Origin: Sporisorium sorghi
Taxonomy: Eukaryota; Basidiomycota; Ustilaginomycetes; Ustilaginales; Ustilaginaceae
Assembly: GCA_023212695.1 (NCBI GenBank)
Contig: JALCCG010000329.1
Span: 1 to 22,540, forward strand
Direction: 5' to 3'
DNA: 22,540 nt
The position numbers were made by a program, and so were the translations under genes. Shown piece after piece: positions 1-7,396 of this stretch. Within the stretch, counting starts at the first letter, position 1. The number at the start of each line of letters is the position of its first letter. The notes beneath the pieces are model-generated. The model saw nothing but the letters and a program-made list of their open reading frames with translations. It was not told where the DNA came from and searched no databases.

Positions 1-59
1 AGTTCACACTGCAACTTACCTGGGGGAGTTGGGGTTTGACGACGTGTCCGAGGCAATTT

Positions 60-61
<2 letters not shown>
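1..61 (-). other. Possible partial transcript with 5' splice site at left edge
   Basis: Read on the minus strand, positions 22 to 14 give CAG followed by GTAAGT, a full-consensus 5' splice donor with the intron running off the left edge. The presumed exon side (20-61) has one open frame rich in Ser, Asn and Pro, but it is bounded upstream by a 62-base homopolymer and contains no ATG. It could be the end of an untranslated leader exon of a gene lying to the left, or chance. No product can be named. Confidence 0.2.

Positions 62-123
<62 letters not shown>
62..123. repeat. Homopolymer T tract, 62 bases
   Basis: An uninterrupted run of 62 T on the plus strand. It is far longer than chance allows in GC-rich DNA. 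It could be an expanded slippage tract, the poly(A) tail of an old retroposed insertion read in reverse, or an assembly artefact. No target-site duplication or transposon coding sequence is visible beside it. Confidence 0.95.
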
Positions 124-124
<1 letters not shown>

Positions 125-756
125 ATACATCAACTCCTGCAGACATCGCAGATCCGTGCTAGTGTCGCTTCTGCCACTTTCCTCGCTTGCAAGCTGCTTG
201 TTTGTTTTTGTTGGTCTGGTCGCCAGAGAGAGAAAGAGAGACTCGAGCAAAGTGTGGGATCGTCGAGTGGGCATTGTGACGAGGCGGTGGGCAAAGTGCC
301 CTCTCATCTCGCGGTCGGCTTGCATCCCGAAGCGTGGGACTGCAACAGGAGCTTGTCTGTCTCTCTCTCTGCCGCCCCCCTCCGACACTCCGCTCGTGCC
401 TGTTCTGCATCGACGTGTCCGACAAGCATCAAAGGGGTTCCGGCGTCTTTCTCGAAAGCGGTGTCACTCAAGAGCTGAAATGTGCATGCGTGTGTACCGA
501 AAGTCGAGTCTCCTGACTCTCATTCCTTCCTCCCTTCCTACCTCCATCTGATTTGCTCACGACCACCATCCTCTTTTTCTCCTTCCCGTCCTCCTCCTTG
601 CCCTCTCACTTGGTCAGTCGACGCCGTCTCGTCCGCTCTTCACAGTCTTTACTGCAGCCCCCTCCCAACTCGTCGCCCTTATAGATCTCACGTTCCGACG
701 TTTCATTTTCATCTTTCCCCCAACACTCCCGATCCGTACACGTACAACCCCTCACC
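124..756 (+). other. Upstream region and leader of the chitin deacetylase gene
   Basis: No credible gene. Frames here encode low-complexity sequence or run out of the T tract. The stretch from about 515 to 620 is strongly pyrimidine-rich, as is usual for promoters and leaders in this window. No ATG was seen between about 495 and the CDS start at 757, which suits a leader beginning in or after the pyrimidine tract. A weak TATA-like ATAGAT lies near 681. Confidence 0.5.
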
Positions 757-2196
757 ATGCGTCTCACCACTCTCACCGTCGGAGCCATGGCTCTGGCGGC
801 TCCTCTCGCCTCCGCTTTCGGATGGCACGAGCGAGGCCTTGTCGACCCCGAGCACCATTCTGCCGGCCACCTCTTCCACAAACGCGCTGGCGCTGCACAC
901 CACAGCCTCACCAAGCGTCAGCTCGCCACCACCTCCAAGAACGGCATGCCTTACCCTCCTGCTGGTTCCGACCCGCCTCCCGCCAGCTCGCTGCCCAAGG
1001 CTTGGGTCGACCGCTACAACGCCAAAAAGGCTGCCGGTCTCATCCCCAACATCCCTCAATCCATCACTGACCCCAACACGCGTGCTACCGTCTACCCCGC
1101 CGGCACCGACATGACCAACGTCTGCTCCTGGACCGTCCAGAAGTGCGACACGGGCGACATCTGGCTGGCTCCAGACAATTACGTCGCGGTCACGTTCGAC
1201 GATGGTCCCACGCCTCAGTCGCCGGACCTGATCAAGTACCTCCAGGCGCAGGGGACGAGTGCGACGCACTTCCTCATCGGCAGTGCCATTGTGTGGAACC
1301 CGACCGCGATGGACGAGTACGTCAAGGCGGACCCGCCCATGCACCTCGGCGTGCACACGTGGTCGCACACGCTCCAGACGGGCAAGACGGACCTCGAGAT
1401 CCTCGGCGATCTCGGCTGGACCATGCAGATCATCTACGACCTCACTGGATGCGTGCCCATGTACTTCCGCCCGCCCGAGGGCGATGTGGACGCGCGCGTG
1501 CGTGCGATCGCCAAAGAGGTGCTCGGCCTGCAGACCGTCATGTGGAACAAGGATGCCGACGACTGGTGTCTGCGCCAGGGCACCGGCACGGCGCAGCTCA
1601 CCTCGTGCACCACGGGTGTGGGGGCTACCAAGCAGAGTGTCGTGAGGGAAATGACCAGCTGGGCCAACAGCTCGAACCGCACGGGTTTCATCTCGCTCGA
1701 ACACGAGACCACCGACCAGGCCATCGACGCGTTCAAGAGCTACCACCGCGCACTCAAGAGCAACAACTGGAACGTCGGCGCCGTCCCCGAGCTCCAGGGA
1801 TTGCCGTACTACCAGAACCAGTGGAACTTGACCTCCAGGAAGGAGACGGTGGATAGCATCCTGCCCACGCGTCAGCCGATCAACGTTGTCAACTCGGACG
1901 CTCCGCGTGGCAGCGCCAGGGCTCCTGACACGAGCGCTTTCGCCAACCTCGATGGTAGTGGGGCTAGTGCTAAGGCTTCGTCCGCGGCTAGTGCGGCTGC
2001 GGCCAGCGCTAGCGCCAGCAACGCTCGTCCTGCTGCTGCCTCGACTTCTGGCTCGACCAGCTCGGGTAGCTCGGGTAGCTCCGCTAGCTCGGGTGCCAAC
2101 AAGAGTGCTTCGACCTCGGGTGCCTCCAGTCTCATCGCTGGCGTGTCTACTGTCGGTCTTGGCGCCGTCGCTGCTGTCGTTGCTCTGATGCTCTAA
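757..2196 (+). CDS. Chitin deacetylase (NodB-type polysaccharide deacetylase, CE4), secreted, probably GPI-anchored
   Basis: Predicted to remove acetyl groups from wall chitin, making chitosan, as a metal-dependent carbohydrate esterase family 4 enzyme outside the cell. The protein is 479 residues in a single exon; the ATG sits in a good context (CTCACCATG). A signal peptide covers residues 1-20. A His-rich propeptide-like stretch (21-54) ends in Lys-Arg. The NodB motifs are present: TFDDGP (146-151), the metal histidines in HTWSH (200-204), RPPEGD (238-243), the DADDW region (266-270) and LEH (314-316). Motif 3 usually has Tyr or Phe where Glu241 stands. After the domain comes a Ser/Ala/Gly-rich linker (about 400-455) and a hydrophobic end (456-479), typical of GPI-anchored fungal chitin deacetylases. 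It converges on POP4, with 369 bases between the stop codons. Fungi carry several paralogues, so the exact member is not assigned. Confidence 0.94.
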   Translation: MRLTTLTVGAMALAAPLASAFGWHERGLVDPEHHSAGHLFHKRAGAAHHSLTKRQLATTSKNGMPYPPAGSDPPPASSLPKAWVDRYNAKKAAGLIPNIPQSITDPNTRATVYPAGTDMTNVCSWTVQKCDTGDIWLAPDNYVAVTFDDGPTPQSPDLIKYLQAQGTSATHFLIGSAIVWNPTAMDEYVKADPPMHLGVHTWSHTLQTGKTDLEILGDLGWTMQIIYDLTGCVPMYFRPPEGDVDARVRAIAKEVLGLQTVMWNKDADDWCLRQGTGTAQLTSCTTGVGATKQSVVREMTSWANSSNRTGFISLEHETTDQAIDAFKSYHRALKSNNWNVGAVPELQGLPYYQNQWNLTSRKETVDSILPTRQPINVVNSDAPRGSARAPDTSAFANLDGSGASAKASSAASAAAASASASNARPAAASTSGSTSSGSSGSSASSGANKSASTSGASSLIAGVSTVGLGAVAAVVALML

Positions 2197-2565
2197 TCTC
2201 GCTCCTCATCATCGCCAGGTGGAACTTGCCATTTTCACATTGCATCAAACCATACATTTCACACGGGGCTCGCCTTGTTGCCAACTTTTGCATTTTTCTT
2301 TGATCATTCGTCGCTCCTTTGAAGTTTCGTCTCGACCCGCCCGTTCTGCTCGATATCATCCTGCACATACTCTCCTCGTTTCCTTTCGAATGTCAATATT
2401 CTCCTCTCCACCCATCTTGCCACGCAAGAAGCGGGCATGGATTCGAGGCGTTCACAATGTTTATCTCTCGTGGTGTTTGGGGATTGAGGCTAAAGTTGTG
2501 TGGTGTGTGCGTGTTCCAAAAACTAGCTTTGCAGAGAGGCCATGCTGTGCTGCTACAAAAGGCGA
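2197..2565. other. Convergent 3' intergenic region
   Basis: This 369-base gap lies between the stops of the chitin deacetylase gene (+) and POP4 (-). It must hold both 3' UTRs and terminators. It is more AT-rich than the flanking coding DNA, with T-rich patches near 2284-2305 and 2375-2400. No exact AATAAA and no gene was seen. Confidence 0.6.
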
Positions 2566-3627
2566 TCAAAAGTCGATGGTCGGCCGCGCCTTGTACTTGC
2601 GAGTGGCTCTGGACGGCAGCGTGTGCATCATGTGGTTGCCATGCAGCTCGAAGCGCAGGTGTCCCGGCTCCGACTCGTCGGGAGTCGAGGCCAGAGGCAC
2701 CTTGATGGCAAACACGGCGTTCTTCTTGGGTATAGTGCGCGTCGCTCCCGCTGCTGGCTTCTGCATCGAGGACTTGCCCTTTGCCGTGCTCGGCGGAATC
2801 GCAATGATAACGGTATGCTCTGTCTCCTTGACCACCAGGCCGTGCTGCGAGACAAGCGACGGGTTGGCGGCACGCACCACCTCGATCTCTGCCCCGCACA
2901 GATCCGCCTTGATCAGCGACGCCTGGACCGCGCTGACGGTGCCCGATGACATTTGCGCCAGGTTGCCCGGATCGAATTGCGGATTGGGCACCAGCTGGCC
3001 CTTGGCGTTCATGGCGACAATGTTGAGCAGCTGCTGGATGTACGAGCGCCACATGTCGTGCAGTGGCTTGACGAGCTCGTAGCTGATATTTGCGTCCACC
3101 TGCTCCAGACCCATGCGTTTGCGGCGAGAGCGGCTGAGAGGCTTGGCTGATGCTTTGTCGATCTTTTTAGCTTGGTTTGTGCGATGTCGAGGTGCCGATT
3201 GCAAGCGTTTGAGTTGCCTGGTCGCGTCCGCCAGCAGTCGCTGTTGGCTTTTGACGAGCTCCTTGGTTGCGTTGTCGTCGCCGGCTTCCCCGGGCGTTTC
3301 CTCTGGCTCTTCTTGGCTGGCTGCGCGAGCCGACCGGCCTGCGGCGATGCGAAGCCTCTTGAGCTGCGACAGTTCGCTCTTGACCCTCCTCTTGCGTTTG
3401 ACCAGTTTGCGCTCAGCTCGAAGGCGTGCATCTTCGTCGTTTCCACCGGTCTTGGGTCGAGCACGGTCGAGATTGGTGATTTGAATGCGGCGGTCTTGCA
3501 ACCGCTCGCGGTAGTATTGCGAGACCTGTGCGTCTGAGACTCGGTCGACGTCCAAGGCGGCTCGCAACAGCTCGTGTGCTGCAGTGCGGGAGCTTGAACC
3601 GCTCGCTTCTGCGTAGTCGCCGATCAT
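2566..3627 (-). CDS. POP4: RNase P / RNase MRP protein subunit Pop4 (Rpp29)
   Basis: Protein subunit shared by nuclear RNase P (tRNA 5' maturation) and RNase MRP (pre-rRNA processing). It is 353 residues in one exon; the ATG has a strong context (ACCACAATG). The N-terminal half (about 30-175) is highly charged, with several Lys/Arg clusters that suit RNA binding and nuclear import; it makes the protein longer than the human (about 220 residues) and budding-yeast (about 280) forms. The Rpp29 fold occupies about 180-353. It starts with a helix containing PLHDMWRSYIQQLL (188-201). The Sm-like beta core follows, with KADLCGAEIEVV (240-251), SQHGLVVKETEHTVII (260-275) and IPKKNAVFAIKV (299-310). 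The signature end is RKYKARPTIDF (343-353). The match was recognised by eye from these family motifs. It is divergent from velB across a long gap. Confidence 0.9.
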   Translation of the reverse strand: MIGDYAEASGSSSRTAAHELLRAALDVDRVSDAQVSQYYRERLQDRRIQITNLDRARPKTGGNDEDARLRAERKLVKRKRRVKSELSQLKRLRIAAGRSARAASQEEPEETPGEAGDDNATKELVKSQQRLLADATRQLKRLQSAPRHRTNQAKKIDKASAKPLSRSRRKRMGLEQVDANISYELVKPLHDMWRSYIQQLLNIVAMNAKGQLVPNPQFDPGNLAQMSSGTVSAVQASLIKADLCGAEIEVVRAANPSLVSQHGLVVKETEHTVIIAIPPSTAKGKSSMQKPAAGATRTIPKKNAVFAIKVPLASTPDESEPGHLRFELHGNHMMHTLPSRATRKYKARPTIDF

Positions 3628-5309
3628 TGTGGTTGCGCCCGTTGGAAGGGTGGCGATAGTGTCTGACCAACCAAGGCTGGTGGTGGGAGAGTGACGAGAG
3701 GAAAAGCGTGGAGCTCGAGAAGATGAGGTTGATGAAATGCAAAGAGAGAAAAACTCGTCGAGACCCGATAACTTGCACTCCGAGATCCGAGCCCGATCTT
3801 GTCGTTGCGAATTTTAGGGTCCATGTTAGACCCTACACCAGCGTCTCCTGGAGTTCTGCCGGGCGGGAGTTGCAAGTGCCATGGCATGGCTGCAGACGAG
3901 GAGGAATCGAGACTTGGGATCTCAAAGTCTAGACCTCTATCGGAGCGCCAAACCCTTTTTTCTCTTTTGTGTTTCGAATCTTGTTCAGCTCTCTGCCAGG
4001 ACCGCCGATTCTGCAGGGTGCTGCGAACAATGAAGCAGCGGCAAAGTCTCGATTCTACAGGCGAGCTGTGGTCCTTCGCTGCCGGCCATCCCTGGAAAAG
4101 AACGAGTACTGTAGATCATAGACCACGCCTATCAGGCAGCTGCTGTGCTGATAGCGACGAAGAAACCACGCTAGAAGATTGTTGAGAGATGGTCAGCTGC
4201 AAGTCTGCTCTGAGGCCTCGGCACAGATCGAAGGGCTTAGCTCATCAAACCCATCTCTGTTCTCTTTGGCAAGCGAAGAGCCGCCGTACCGTCCTAAGCG
4301 AGGTCGGAAGCTTTGAACATTTCAAACATTCGGCTGTGCTCATTTTGCATGTGGTGGAACAAACGAGTTGTGGTTTTTCCTGGCGACACTCTCCGCTGCA
4401 ACGGGAAATCTTTTGGGTCGAAGCGACAAACACTGGATTCGATGAGGAGCGTATGGTCCGGGAAAGGCGCACGGTTGGACGAGCTGCTATTCTTACCGGC
4501 GGAGGTTTCTTGAGCTTGGCCGATCGGACCGTGCCCCAGCACTTCGACCAGACCTATTGCTCATTGTTGTGGGTTAGGGGCGATCGACCCCCCTCCCCCT
4601 CATCCCGATGGTGATGGCTCCCTCGGCGTTGTCGGCATTTGCTTTTTTGGCCATGCAGCAACATGGGAAAAAGGGCGCATCTCGAGGTGCTAGCATAGCA
4701 ACTTTGACTTGCCATCAGTGCTGTCTGCGTCGGCGGCCGCTGTGGTGTCTCTGCTTCTGCTAGATCGAAGAAAGGTCAAAAGTTGCGATTCTGCTCCGAG
4801 CATCGGAAATTAGAGAGTAGAGGTGTGTGTGCGACGGTAACCGGGGTCCGGAAAGGCCTCTCGATCAGCAACATTGTGCACGAGAGCAAGAACCAATTAC
4901 CATGATTGGCACTGCGCCAATTGAGAGACCGCTGCATACATGGACACAACTGCTCGCTTGATGGCAAAGTATGTTTTGGGAGCTTGAAGTTCTTGCGTTT
5001 TCTCCTCGGTTAAACCGCCACATTGCCGGTCTTATCGAACACATGATCCCGCACCACCCTGATGTCGTGCTCTGGATCCTCCTTCTGCGCCTATTGCTAT
5101 TCTTGGCTTATCGTCGTCGTGACATCTCTGAGGTGTCACATACAGTACGCTCATCCTTCCCCAACAAGAGGCTGAAAGATTCCCTGAATGGATCTCTCCG
5201 CGGCTTAAGTAGCGATTCGGCTCGAAGTTATTGAACGTCGGGGTCGTTCCAGAATACACTGCTGCGGCTCTCAACCCCCGAGCAAGATCGGCTCCTCATC
5301 GTTTTCCTC
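3628..5309. other. POP4 promoter side of the long POP4-velB intergenic region
   Basis: No credible gene over about 1.7 kb. The short open frames, such as 4189-4614 (+) and 4971-5234 (+), have no recognisable domain, no biased composition and no supportive context. Noted elements are a perfect inverted repeat with TAGGGTC arms at 3815-3835 and a telomere-like GGGTTAGGGG at 4571-4580. GC content falls below that of the coding regions. Confidence 0.55.
3815..3835. promoter_or_regulatory. Perfect inverted repeat TAGGGTC-N7-GACCCTA
   Basis: Two 7-base arms are exactly complementary around a 7-base spacer; the left arm extends to TTAGGG. The site lies about 190 bases upstream of the POP4 start. 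TTAGGG/ACCCTA elements bind Tbf1/TRF-type Myb proteins in fungi and often control ribosome-biogenesis genes, which would suit an RNase MRP subunit. Function here is inferred. Confidence 0.45.
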
Positions 5310-5325
5310 TTTTTTTTTTTTTTTT
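5310..5325. repeat. T16 homopolymer
   Basis: Sixteen consecutive T, preceded by a mixed C/T stretch from about 5301. Confidence 0.9.
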
Positions 5326-5554
5326 CACTTTAGAAGGAGGCTGTGGGCAAAGCTTACAGTGCTAGGACCTGCCTCGCATCTTTTCAATCTTGACATCGCC
5401 TCGTCTGACCTGGGACGCTCTAGCAGGCAAGCTGCTGCTGCTTTGTGTGCTTCCGACGAATCTTTTTTTAACCCTAGTTAAGCGGTACAGCAGTGACGTG
5501 CAGCGGCAACCCACTTGTGCTCCTCGTGCTCAGCTCCGACACCCAAAGAAAAGG

Positions 5555-5562
5555 GGCCTAGG
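5555..5562 (+). promoter_or_regulatory. Candidate velvet response element (GGCCTAGG)
   Basis: Matches the GGCCNAGG core of the Aspergillus VosA element CTGGCCNAGGC; the final C of the full element also matches, the first two bases do not. It is one of three such octamers upstream of the velvet gene. Confidence 0.25.
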
Positions 5563-5829
5563 CAGGCAGGAGAGCTTTTTCAGCCACGCCATTTGCATGA
5601 AACACATTTGGCGGCTCCTCTTGCGCTCCGCTCCGCTTCGTCCGTCCGTCCGTCTGTCGATCGTGCTCTAGTGCCCGGCGAGCGGCTCTCTCGGTCATTC
5701 TGGGAATGAATCTTTATCCTTCTTCTTCTTGTTCTTCTTCCCCCTCTCTCATGTTGTCCATTCTGAATTGGCCGGAACCCTGAAGCCGCACAAAAAAGGC
5801 TTCTCCTTTGCCGGTGTCTCTCTTCGAGC

Positions 5830-5830
<1 letters not shown>

Positions 5831-5862
<32 letters not shown>
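5831..5862. repeat. (AG)16 microsatellite
   Basis: A perfect dinucleotide run of 16 units, followed by a short G run. Similar GA/CT tracts occur in other intergenic parts of the window. Confidence 0.95.
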
Positions 5863-5866
<4 letters not shown>

Positions 5867-5920
5867 TCGGCGGCAACCCAATTCCAGCTTGTCGGGTTGC
5901 GGCCGAGCTAGCTGTACCTG

Positions 5921-5941
5921 AGCAGCAGCAGCAGCAGCAGC
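5921..5941. repeat. (AGC)7 microsatellite
   Basis: Seven perfect AGC units in non-coding DNA upstream of velB. Confidence 0.95.
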
Positions 5942-6046
5942 CGTGAATGTGGCTCAAGTGCGCGCTCGGTCACGCTGCCGTCGGTGTTACAGTACGCATC
6001 TCCCTTTGACGCCACGCCATTCTGCCATGCATGCGGGTGAGGTTCT

Positions 6047-6073
6047 ATGGCATGCCATGCCATGCCACGCCAT
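6047..6073. repeat. CATGC pentamer repeat with a 12-base palindrome
   Basis: Three perfect CATGC units and one variant (CACGC). The left edge forms the perfect palindrome ATGGCATGCCAT (6047-6058). A related stretch with CCATGCATGC lies just upstream at 6025-6033. Confidence 0.8.
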
Positions 6074-6100
6074 AGACTCCTCCTCTCTCCGATCCCGTCC

Positions 6101-6124
6101 TTGTCCTTGTCCTTGTCCTTGTCC
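6101..6124. repeat. (TTGTCC)4 hexamer repeat
   Basis: Four perfect TTGTCC units, flanked by imperfect CGTCC and ACGTCC copies, in the pyrimidine-rich region upstream of velB. Confidence 0.9.
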
Positions 6125-6174
6125 ACGTCCTGCCCTTTCCCCCACGCTCCGTTCCTGAGTAGTGTCTCTGTGAT

Positions 6175-6182
6175 CCTTGGCC
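6175..6182 (-). promoter_or_regulatory. Candidate velvet response element (GGCCAAGG on minus)
   Basis: On the minus strand the 11-mer CAGGCCAAGGA matches the VosA element CTGGCCAAGGC at 9 of 11 positions, with the whole central octamer intact. Confidence 0.3.
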
Positions 6183-6508
6183 TGGTCAAGCTTTCCTTTG
6201 TACCACCACCGTCTCTCGTTCTCATTGTACGATACCCTCTTGTTTCTGCCCACACTCGTTAGTACCAGATTTGCGCTCCTTCGCTGCTCAGATCGCATCT
6301 CGGATTCAGCACATGCAACGGACATTACTTCGGTTTGCTTTAATCGTCGTCTCAACGTTCTCGACATAGAACCGCTTTCGGCTTCGGCTTCTTCGGATCA
6401 CCCTCTACTCTAAGATCACCGACCTGTGCCTCTCAATCGGACCCTCCGACCGGCTCTACTCGGCCCTCTCTCAGCATACGACGAAAGTGTGACTCGACTC
6501 AGTGACCT

Positions 6509-6516
6509 CCTTGGCC
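6509..6516 (-). promoter_or_regulatory. Candidate velvet response element (GGCCAAGG on minus)
   Basis: A second exact GGCCAAGG octamer, 334 bases downstream of the first; 8 of 11 positions match the full VosA element. Confidence 0.3.
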
Positions 6517-6783
6517 CTCGTCACCCTTCCTTTCTCACGGTTCCCCATTCGTGATCATAGACGTTGGGCGTCAAGTCACTTCGGCTGTCAACACTGCTGA
6601 CACACTCGAGTGCGACCATCAAGCCAACACATCCTCTTGGACAGATACACGCCCGTTCATGCAGTCAGCAACAGCCTCGTCAGTTCACATTCATCATACT
6701 CCGCAACAACAACAATCACATCAGCCTCGTTGCTTTCCATCAGCATAAGGTCAGCCCAGCTCGGTCTCGTTACCAATTCCACA

Positions 6784-7157
6784 GTGAGTGCACTTCTCCG
6801 TTCACAATGCTTGACTCGCAGCCACCTACAACTCTGCAAAACAACCCACCCTCGTCCCGTCGATGGTTGTCGCCAACGGGTCATGTAGGCATCGGAAGCT
6901 GGTCGGCGCTTGCTACCCACTATCCTCGCTAAATTGCCAAGCCGCCCGTTGGGCGCTGTGGACACACTGGGTGGCTGCCGCTGCCCCCGCTGCTGCCGCT
7001 GCCCCCGCTGCTCCCGCTGCCGCCGTTGCTGCTGCTCGAGAGTGGGGTCAACGGGCCCAAATTTCGTCCACCAGCCATGCACGCCCTGTCGCCATGCAGA
7101 AGCGTTTTTACTGACTTGCTCTTTCATCTGCTTGATCACTTCATCCTACCCACGCAG
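6784..7157 (+). other. Probable 5'-UTR intron of velB
   Basis: The donor is GTGAGT at 6784-6789. A TACTGAC branch-point motif lies at 7109-7115, and the acceptor ACGCAG at 7152-7157 follows a pyrimidine-rich stretch. Branch A to acceptor is about 43 bases. The candidate intron contains several ATGs, whereas the 239 bases from 7158 to the velB start contain none, as expected if only the latter is mature leader. No transcript evidence is available. Length is 374 bases. Confidence 0.45.
6974..7027. repeat. 18-base imperfect tandem repeat, three units
   Basis: Two identical 18-base units rich in GCTGCC and CCCCCG (6974-6991 and 6992-7009), then a degenerate third (7010-7027). It lies inside the candidate 5'-UTR intron. 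The Ala/Pro-rich frame through it is judged a translation of the repeat, not a protein. Confidence 0.8.
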
Positions 7158-7396
7158 CGCGATTCCGGCTAGCGGCATTTCTCCCACCGAATCCTCCATT
7201 GTTCGGGCCACTCTCATTCGCCTGCTTTCCGGCTTCAAAAACACACACGGTCGGTGCAGCGTCGGTCTCCCCTCTCAACCTCAGCCGTCGACTCTGACTC
7301 TTCCTGAAAGAGAAGCACTCGTTGCGACCCCAAGGTAACGACTTCCAAGCGAACAGTGCAGCAGTCACAACCCACCAAACCAAACCAGCCAAAACA

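Larger units (their letters stand above)
5326..6783. other. Distal upstream region of velB
   Basis: No credible coding frame. From about 5700 the plus strand becomes rich in C and T and carries several short repeats, like the promoters and leaders elsewhere in the window. Elements seen are TTAACCCTAGTTAA at 5468-5481, a GGCCTAGG octamer at 5555-5562, (AG)16, (AGC)7, a CATGC repeat, a TTGTCC repeat and two CCTTGGCC octamers at 6175 and 6509. A long developmental promoter plus leader is the most economical reading. Confidence 0.5.

Noticed and set aside
29..478. 149-codon frame with a poly-Phe run
   Set aside because: The run is a translation of the T62 tract; the rest has no recognisable feature.
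709..1746. 345-codon minus-strand frame opposite the chitin deacetylase gene
   Set aside because: It is an Arg/Val/Gly-rich mirror of GC-biased codons with no recognisable domain; the plus-strand gene has all family motifs.
4189..4614. 141-codon plus-strand frame in the POP4-velB gap
   Set aside because: No domain, no signal peptide, unremarkable codon pattern, and overlapping frames on the other strand are equally open.
4971..5234. 87-codon frame with a hydrophobic Leu-rich stretch
   Set aside because: One hydrophobic stretch arises easily from C/T-rich DNA; there is no other support for a small membrane protein.
7322..7396. Upstream extension of velB
   Set aside because: The in-frame codon at 7322 is TTG, and no ATG occurs before 7397, which has a good start context.
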